Assembly (NCBI GenBank): GCA_029071285.1
Contig: JAIEAS010000166.1
Span: 1-7,372, forward strand
DNA from: Clostridia bacterium
GTDB lineage: Bacteria; Bacillota; Clostridia; Christensenellales; Borkfalkiaceae
DNA length: 7,372 nucleotides
Direction: 5' to 3'
Numbering within the stretch: the first letter of the stretch is position 1; each line of letters starts with the position of its first letter. The notes beneath the pieces were generated by a model, which worked only from the letters and a program-made list of their open reading frames with translations, searched no databases and was not told the DNA's origin. Made by a program: the position numbers and the translations under genes. Shown piece after piece: positions 1 to 4,624 of the stretch.

Positions 1-4
1 GTTT

Positions 5-26
5 AAGGGATAAGTTAACCCTTTTT
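5..26 (+). terminator. Possible weak intrinsic terminator of an upstream gene
   Basis: AAGGG at 5-9 is complementary to CCCTT at 19-23, giving a 5-bp stem with a 9-nt loop, and a run of five T (22-26) overlaps the end of the stem. This resembles a short intrinsic terminator for a gene ending left of the window. The stem is short and the upstream gene is not visible, so this is tentative. I see no coding region in 1-190. Confidence 0.25.
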
Positions 27-96
27 ACGATAAAACGGGGCATTTTAAGGGCGTTTTTAACAATTGCTGAAAATCTCGTTTTACAGCCGAAATCAC

Positions 97-125
97 TTGA
101 ATTTTTATAAATTATATTGTATAAT
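97..125 (+). promoter_or_regulatory. Sigma-A (sigma-70) type promoter for the lipoprotein gene
   Basis: TTGAAT at 97-102 matches five of six bases of the -35 consensus. TATAAT at 120-125 is a perfect -10 box, and the spacer is exactly 17 bp and AT-rich. Transcription would be expected to start near position 132, giving a leader of about 58 nt before the ATG at 191. A TG lies directly against the -10 box without the extra base of a true extended -10. No operator-like palindrome overlaps the boxes, so there is no visible hint about regulation. Confidence 0.75.
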
Positions 126-143
126 GACCGTATTATGAAATAA

Positions 144-165
144 TGCCGTAATTTTTACTGCGGCA
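144..165 (+). promoter_or_regulatory. Small hairpin in the 5' leader of the lipoprotein gene
   Basis: TGCCG at 144-148 pairs with CGGCA at 161-165. The interior can pair further in an alternative register (GTAA with TTAC around a T-rich loop). The hairpin ends about 14 nt before the AGGAG at 180-184, so it leaves the ribosome site free. It is too small to be a recognised riboswitch. It may stabilise the mRNA 5' end or be incidental. Confidence 0.3.
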
Positions 166-190
166 ATGAGTGTAAAATCAGGAGTTTACC

Positions 191-3100
191 ATGAAAAAAT
201 TTTTATTGGCGTTTCTTGCGGTGTTGTGCCTCGTCTGCGCTTCGGTGGCGATAGGCGCGTGCAACAGCTCGAAATACTATCTCCTTTATTTCAGTCCGGA
301 TGACGGCGTAATTATCGATTGCGAAATTCCCTCGGGCTACGAAGTCAGAAAAGGCTATAAAGTAGTCTTTAAGGTTGAGCTCGAAGACGGCGCGGAGGGC
401 GAACCTGTCGTTGAAGCCAACGGTGTTGCGCTCAAGGGCAGCAACGCCGGCTACTATTCGTTCAGGATGAAAGGAGAAACCACCGTAAGGGTTACCGGCG
501 TGCAGTCGGCGGGCGGCTCGACGGTTATCTTCGACAAGGGCTCGACCGACGGAACCGAGTACCGCATAACCTACAACGCCGAGTACGTTGACGAAAACAA
601 CAAGGTTGTTACGATAGATACCGAAAACAGGGACGGCACTCCTTTGCCCCGCGGCACCGAGATTTCCTTCGATATCGGCGTAAGCGTTTACTACGGCGAA
701 AATCCCGAGTACACCGTGCTTGCGGATACGCAGATTATCCAACCCGACGATAACGGCAAGTATCATACGACAATCAGCCGCAGAACAACTATTACCGTTC
801 AGGGACTCCAGCTTGACAAAACATTCGTCGAGCGCGAGGACGGCAGCGGCACCCGTGAAAATCCTTTCAGACTGAGAAGACCTATCGATTTGTACATGAT
901 GTCTACACTCGTAAACGGCAGCATCTATTACAGTCAGGTTTCAACCGCTTATTATCGCCTTGAAGAAGATATCGATCTGAAAGGCGAGGAGCTGTTCATT
1001 ATAGGTATTTCCGACGAATACTATTTCGCGGGCGACTTCGATGGCAACGGTCACACCATTAAAAATTACTACATTTCTGCTACCGCGGTAGACCAGGACG
1101 ATTACAGTACGGGCTTTATGCCCAATATCGGACTGTTCGGCGTTGCGGCGTTCGCGCAGATTTACGACTTGAATATCGAAGGCTTTAAGTGCGAGGTTGA
1201 CGGTTCGCCCTGGGACAACGACGAACACAAGGACGATTATCAGGGCTTTATCGTCGGCGGAATTGCGGCTTACGCGGTCGGCGTAAATATCACCAACTGC
1301 TCGGTCAGCGGTGAAATTATCGCAACGGCGGGCGACAACAGGTTCGGCTACGTCGGCGGTATAGCAGGTTATCTTGCTTCCGCTTACAACAATCAGACGG
1401 CTACACGTTACTATTCGACGGTGCGTTCGTGTTCTTCCGATATGTATATCGAAGGAAGGGCGGGCGTTGTTTACGCCGCGGGCGGAATTGCCGGCTACGT
1501 AACTTCTTACGACGAAAAAACTCCTTCAATGATTATAAACAGCTATACCGTAGGTGAAGTCGGCGGCGCAATGCGCTCGGGCGGAATTGCTGGTATAGTT
1601 GCATCTTACAGCTCGGTTACCAACTGCTATACGAGCGGCTACGTTGCCGCTAACGCCCGCGTCAGAAACGACGCAAACTACGGCGACAACCGTTACGCTT
1701 ACGCAGGCGGAATTGCGGGCGAGCTTCAGCCGGACGCGGTAATCGCAAACTGCTTCTTAGCCAACGGCGCGCAGAGCGCGGTAACGGCTACGGCGCTTGC
1801 GGGTTCGAGATTTGCTCTCTCGGGCGATATCGCGGGCATCGAGCAGAACGGCGGAATTTATATACAGGCCGCTAAGGGACTCGTGTATAACTGCGCTTCC
1901 GCAAGAACGGAAACCATAAACGATAATTATATAAAGACTGAACTCGGCTGGGTTGACGGCGACTGGACCTTCAACGGCAACGGCCGTCCCACCGTAAACG
2001 CAGGCGACGGCAGCAACTCGTTTGCAATAACCGTAAATCTTAATGACGGCGCACAAATACACGGCAGCGCAGCTTTGACTCAAAACGTAGAAGACGCGTA
2101 TATGCCTATGTCGTACTGGTTCCTTACCTCGGATAATCTTTCCGAGTTCCTTACCGACGATAACGGTAACCGCTCGTACGGCTACTACTTTGACAATGGA
2201 CTTCAGAACAAGGTTCCCCAAAGCTACGTTCCCACGGGCGACGTTGAGCTTTACGTCGGATTTGCGGATTATTCCGAAATCGCGGGCGTTTACTACCTGC
2301 AGATAAGCGGACAGAACGGAAGCGGCAGATACCTTGAATTAAGGGACGACGGCGTTCTCGTTTACCGCGACGGCGCGATTAAGAGCGAAACCTATTATTA
2401 CTACGACGGTACGACCGCAACTTTGTGCGACACCTATCTTTCGGTTATGGGCGGCAATACCGACGCATACGCTTCGTTCAAGGCTCAGAAGACCGCAGAC
2501 GGCAAGGGATTGACAATCTGGGATCTTAATTACTATCCCGTAACGGCTCCCCTGACCGCTGTAAAGGAAATCGAAAACTTCGTTTACGGCAAATATTACG
2601 GCACGGGCGTCGAGTACACCTTCAACGCCGACGGCACCGGCGCATTTAACGGTCAGGCGTTTACCTATGAAGTAGACGGCGCAAATCTCGAAATAACCTT
2701 AAACAACAGCCCCGTAAGCGGTACGGTTGCAGGCAATAAAGTTATCTCGGCAGGCGGTGTAAACCTTACGCCTTTCCACGAATTTGCAGGCGAGTGGGAA
2801 ATTTCCGCAGGCTTGCACAAGGTATATAAATTCGACGGCAAGGGCAACTGGGTTTACGAGTACTACGGCCACAAGGACGGCAACGTTATTTTAAAGGGCA
2901 GCGACAACGGAACTTACACCGTCAGCGGCAGCGTTATAACCCTTACGGGTAAGGGCGTTTCGTTCACCTTCGAGAACGGTTGTCTTAAGAGCAACGGCGA
3001 GGTTTACTTCTACAAGGAGTACAGCTACGCAGGCACCTGGAACAATCTTGCAAAAATCGAGGCGGTTGAACTCGTACTCAAAGGCGTAACTTCCGCGGGC

Positions 3101-4546
3101 TGCGGCGACGCTTATATCAACTACGGCGGAAACAACGGCGCCTACGACGTAACTTATGAAGAAAAGAACGGTAAAATCTACGTTTACAATAACGATTTCA
3201 GAATAGCCGTTCTCGAATTCAGCAGAGACGAACTTACCCTCAGCGGAAAGATATTTAATATAAACTCGGGCGAAGAAGAGGAAATTACCTTCTATCTGTA
3301 CGACGATTTCAAGGGCGAGTGGATAAGCGACGGTATGGACGTAACATTTAACGGTCTCGGCAACTACAACGTCGAGGGCAATAACGATTTCCTTCCCGCG
3401 AGCGGAACGGTTACGGTAAACGGCGCGGATCTGCCTAACGGCACCTACACGCTTACCGACAATACTCTTACAGGTAAGTTCGTTTACAACGGCGATGAAT
3501 ACACGATAAGCTACGACGAAGTTAATAAACAAATCGCGGTTACGGGCAGCACTAATTTCACCCTTCAGCCCCGCGATGCGTGGTATCACATCAAGCTTAC
3601 CGACGGAACTTATATCTACTCGTTCGACGGCAAGAGCGCGCTTACGGGCGGCGGCGTTATGACCAAGACGAATATCAGCGACGGCACCTCGACGACCGAG
3701 ACGGGTTACAAAACCAAAGTTTCCGTTTCGGGCACCGATTACAAGCTTAACGGCAATACCGTTTACCTCTACACCGAGTTTACGGGCACGTGGAAGATTG
3801 CGGGCACTTACGGTCAGACGCTGACAATTCCGCAGTTCAATGCGACCAACACGGCTTCGGGCACCTACGACGGTTCAGCCTGCGTATTCACTTATTATCC
3901 GAACGGAAACTATATAACGATAACCGACCCCGCAGACGAAAAAGCTTTACCGCTTTATATCACTGCTCTCACCAACGGAACGGTTACCGAACTCGGTATA
4001 GGCACCGAGAACGACGCGGCTGCGTTTATCGTAGTCTGCACGCAGGCTGCTGACGACGACTACAAGGGTAACTACGCTTACGACGGCGGGGTGCTTACTC
4101 TGGACGGTCTGGGCAACAGCGCGTTTGCGGACGGCTCGGCTAAGTACGTGAAGGATAACAAAGTAGTAGAAGAGTACACCTACACGATTGACGAGTTTGG
4201 TCAGGTTCTGCTGCTTTCGGCGTCGAGAGGACTGTACACCGTATTCTATGAAAACGACGAAGGCGGTTACGAAAAGGGCGGCAAACATTATGCAAACGTT
4301 CTGCCCGACAACCTTTACACCGTAAAGGCGGTAACTGCGGACGGCACCGAGTACTCCTTCCTCGGTAACGGCATAGCCAAGGACGACAATGGCAACGAGT
4401 ACACCTACTCCGACCTGAAGCAGGACGCCACCCGTAACGAGTACACTCTGACCATAACCGACGGAAGCGGTACGTCAAAGGTATACGTGCTTGACTACGG
4501 CAAGGCGGCGGGCGAGGATTATACCCTCACCGTCAAAAACGACTGA
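191..4546 (+). CDS. Large multidomain surface lipoprotein: GLUG beta-helix plus lipocalin-like module array
   Basis: A 1451-residue exported protein with no recognised enzyme motif, most likely a surface binding or adhesion protein. The start is fixed by AGGAG at 180-184, six bases before the ATG. Residues 1-23 form a lipoprotein signal peptide (KK, hydrophobic core, lipobox IGAC) with Cys24 as the predicted lipidated residue. Two related beta-rich modules follow (about 26-104 and 118-206). Residues 217-601 are a GLUG-type beta-helix. It opens with EEDIDLKG (258-265) and FAGDFDGNGHTI (279-290), repeats GGIAG-like rungs, and closes near GRPTV (598-602). Residues 611-690 resemble a Listeria-Bacteroides (Flg_new) repeat, ending in TGDVELYVGF. 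Residues 697-1451 are diverged modules that open with aromatic-x-G-x-W/Y. No LPXTG, SLH or C-terminal membrane segment is present, so the lipid is the only visible anchor. Domain names come from motif recognition, not a search. The ligand is unknown. Confidence 0.9.
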   Translation: MKKFLLAFLAVLCLVCASVAIGACNSSKYYLLYFSPDDGVIIDCEIPSGYEVRKGYKVVFKVELEDGAEGEPVVEANGVALKGSNAGYYSFRMKGETTVRVTGVQSAGGSTVIFDKGSTDGTEYRITYNAEYVDENNKVVTIDTENRDGTPLPRGTEISFDIGVSVYYGENPEYTVLADTQIIQPDDNGKYHTTISRRTTITVQGLQLDKTFVEREDGSGTRENPFRLRRPIDLYMMSTLVNGSIYYSQVSTAYYRLEEDIDLKGEELFIIGISDEYYFAGDFDGNGHTIKNYYISATAVDQDDYSTGFMPNIGLFGVAAFAQIYDLNIEGFKCEVDGSPWDNDEHKDDYQGFIVGGIAAYAVGVNITNCSVSGEIIATAGDNRFGYVGGIAGYLASAYNNQTATRYYSTVRSCSSDMYIEGRAGVVYAAGGIAGYVTSYDEKTPSMIINSYTVGEVGGAMRSGGIAGIVASYSSVTNCYTSGYVAANARVRNDANYGDNRYAYAGGIAGELQPDAVIANCFLANGAQSAVTATALAGSRFALSGDIAGIEQNGGIYIQAAKGLVYNCASARTETINDNYIKTELGWVDGDWTFNGNGRPTVNAGDGSNSFAITVNLNDGAQIHGSAALTQNVEDAYMPMSYWFLTSDNLSEFLTDDNGNRSYGYYFDNGLQNKVPQSYVPTGDVELYVGFADYSEIAGVYYLQISGQNGSGRYLELRDDGVLVYRDGAIKSETYYYYDGTTATLCDTYLSVMGGNTDAYASFKAQKTADGKGLTIWDLNYYPVTAPLTAVKEIENFVYGKYYGTGVEYTFNADGTGAFNGQAFTYEVDGANLEITLNNSPVSGTVAGNKVISAGGVNLTPFHEFAGEWEISAGLHKVYKFDGKGNWVYEYYGHKDGNVILKGSDNGTYTVSGSVITLTGKGVSFTFENGCLKSNGEVYFYKEYSYAGTWNNLAKIEAVELVLKGVTSAGCGDAYINYGGNNGAYDVTYEEKNGKIYVYNNDFRIAVLEFSRDELTLSGKIFNINSGEEEEITFYLYDDFKGEWISDGMDVTFNGLGNYNVEGNNDFLPASGTVTVNGADLPNGTYTLTDNTLTGKFVYNGDEYTISYDEVNKQIAVTGSTNFTLQPRDAWYHIKLTDGTYIYSFDGKSALTGGGVMTKTNISDGTSTTETGYKTKVSVSGTDYKLNGNTVYLYTEFTGTWKIAGTYGQTLTIPQFNATNTASGTYDGSACVFTYYPNGNYITITDPADEKALPLYITALTNGTVTELGIGTENDAAAFIVVCTQAADDDYKGNYAYDGGVLTLDGLGNSAFADGSAKYVKDNKVVEEYTYTIDEFGQVLLLSASRGLYTVFYENDEGGYEKGGKHYANVLPDNLYTVKAVTADGTEYSFLGNGIAKDDNGNEYTYSDLKQDATRNEYTLTITDGSGTSKVYVLDYGKAAGEDYTLTVKND
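266..808 (+). repeat. Two tandem diverged beta-sandwich-like modules in the lipoprotein N-terminus
   Basis: Residues about 26-104 and 118-206 of the lipoprotein look like two copies of one fold. Each ends with the same pattern: a V-x-A-[ND] strand (VVEANG near 73-78, TVLAD near 175-179), a G-x-Y turn (AGYYSF and NGKYHT), then TT-[VI]-x-V-x-G-[VL] (TTVRVTGV ending at 104, TTITVQGL ending at 206). The arrangement suggests Ig-like or similar stalk domains that hold the beta-helix away from the membrane. The family name is not recognised. Confidence 0.5.
1130..1900 (+). repeat. GLUG repeat array forming a predicted beta-helix
   Basis: At least seven rungs of the GLUG type lie within the lipoprotein. 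Their glycine starts are at residues 314 (GLFGV), 356 (GGIAAY), 389 (GGIAGY), 431 (GGIAGY), 464 (GGIAGI), 506 (GGIAGE) and a degenerate 544 (SGDIAG). Most are followed 13-25 residues later by an N-C or S-C turn: Cys370, Cys414, Cys479, Cys521 and Cys568, with Leu327 and Ser451 in the two exceptions. GLUG repeats are known from bacterial surface and adhesin-like proteins, where they stack as a right-handed helix. The repeated GGIAG stretches also share DNA (ggcggaattgc), which suggests the array grew by duplication. Confidence 0.8.
2279..4543 (+). repeat. C-terminal array of diverged lipocalin-like beta modules
   Basis: Residues 697-1451 of the lipoprotein contain a recurring opening, [aromatic or I/V]-x-G-x-[WY]: IAGVY 697, VYGKY 798, FAGEW 865, YAGTW 946, FKGEW 1040, FTGTW 1197 and YKGNY 1291, plus a possible degenerate copy at WYHIK 1131. 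Most carry a second signature, a strand and turn of the type Y-[TSK]-F-x-[GD]-x-G, at F811, F881, F1053, F1145, L1304 and F1390. Module length is about 66-101 residues. A G-x-W start followed by a D-G-x-G beta turn is reminiscent of lipocalin-like small beta-barrels in gut bacterial lipoproteins. That assignment is an inference. The last 75 residues (from about 1376) look like one more partial module. Confidence 0.55.
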
Positions 4547-4555
4547 TATTATGCG

Positions 4556-4578
4556 AAAGGGCAGGCTTTGCCCTTTTT
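4556..4578 (+). terminator. Terminator-like hairpin between lipoprotein and protease genes
   Basis: AAAGGGCA (4556-4563) and TGCCCTTT (4569-4576) form a perfect 8-bp stem with a 5-nt loop, starting 10 bases after the lipoprotein stop codon. The T run (4574-4578) is five long but three of its bases are in the stem, so only a short free U tail follows. It could be a full terminator or a partial one that lowers read-through into the protease gene. No convincing promoter is seen in the 46 bases between it and the next ATG, which favours partial read-through. Confidence 0.6.
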
Positions 4579-4624
4579 GCAGTGTTTTAAGATTTAAATA
4601 TTTAAGAGAAATGCGGAGGTTTAA

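Noticed and set aside
118..125. Extended -10 promoter element
   Set aside because: The TG at 118-119 touches TATAAT directly instead of being one base away, so it does not fit the TGnTATAAT pattern.
203..3589. Several minus-strand open frames inside the lipoprotein gene (203-766, 941-1228, 1757-2221, 2665-2847, 2891-3589)
   Set aside because: They mirror the coding strand through codon bias, have no ribosome site that I can see and give protein sequences without recognisable features. The plus-strand frame is one continuous modular protein.
3790..4478. Short overlapping frames on both strands near the 3' end of the lipoprotein gene (3790-4053 plus, 3947-4288 and 4140-4478 minus)
   Set aside because: Their products are rich in Arg, Cys and His in the way expected of out-of-frame reads, and the modular repeats of the main frame run through the whole stretch.
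4580..4624. Possible promoter in the AT-rich stretch before the protease gene
   Set aside because: TTTAAA and TAAATA resemble -10 boxes, but no -35 lies at proper spacing outside the hairpin, and AT-rich sequence gives such matches by chance.
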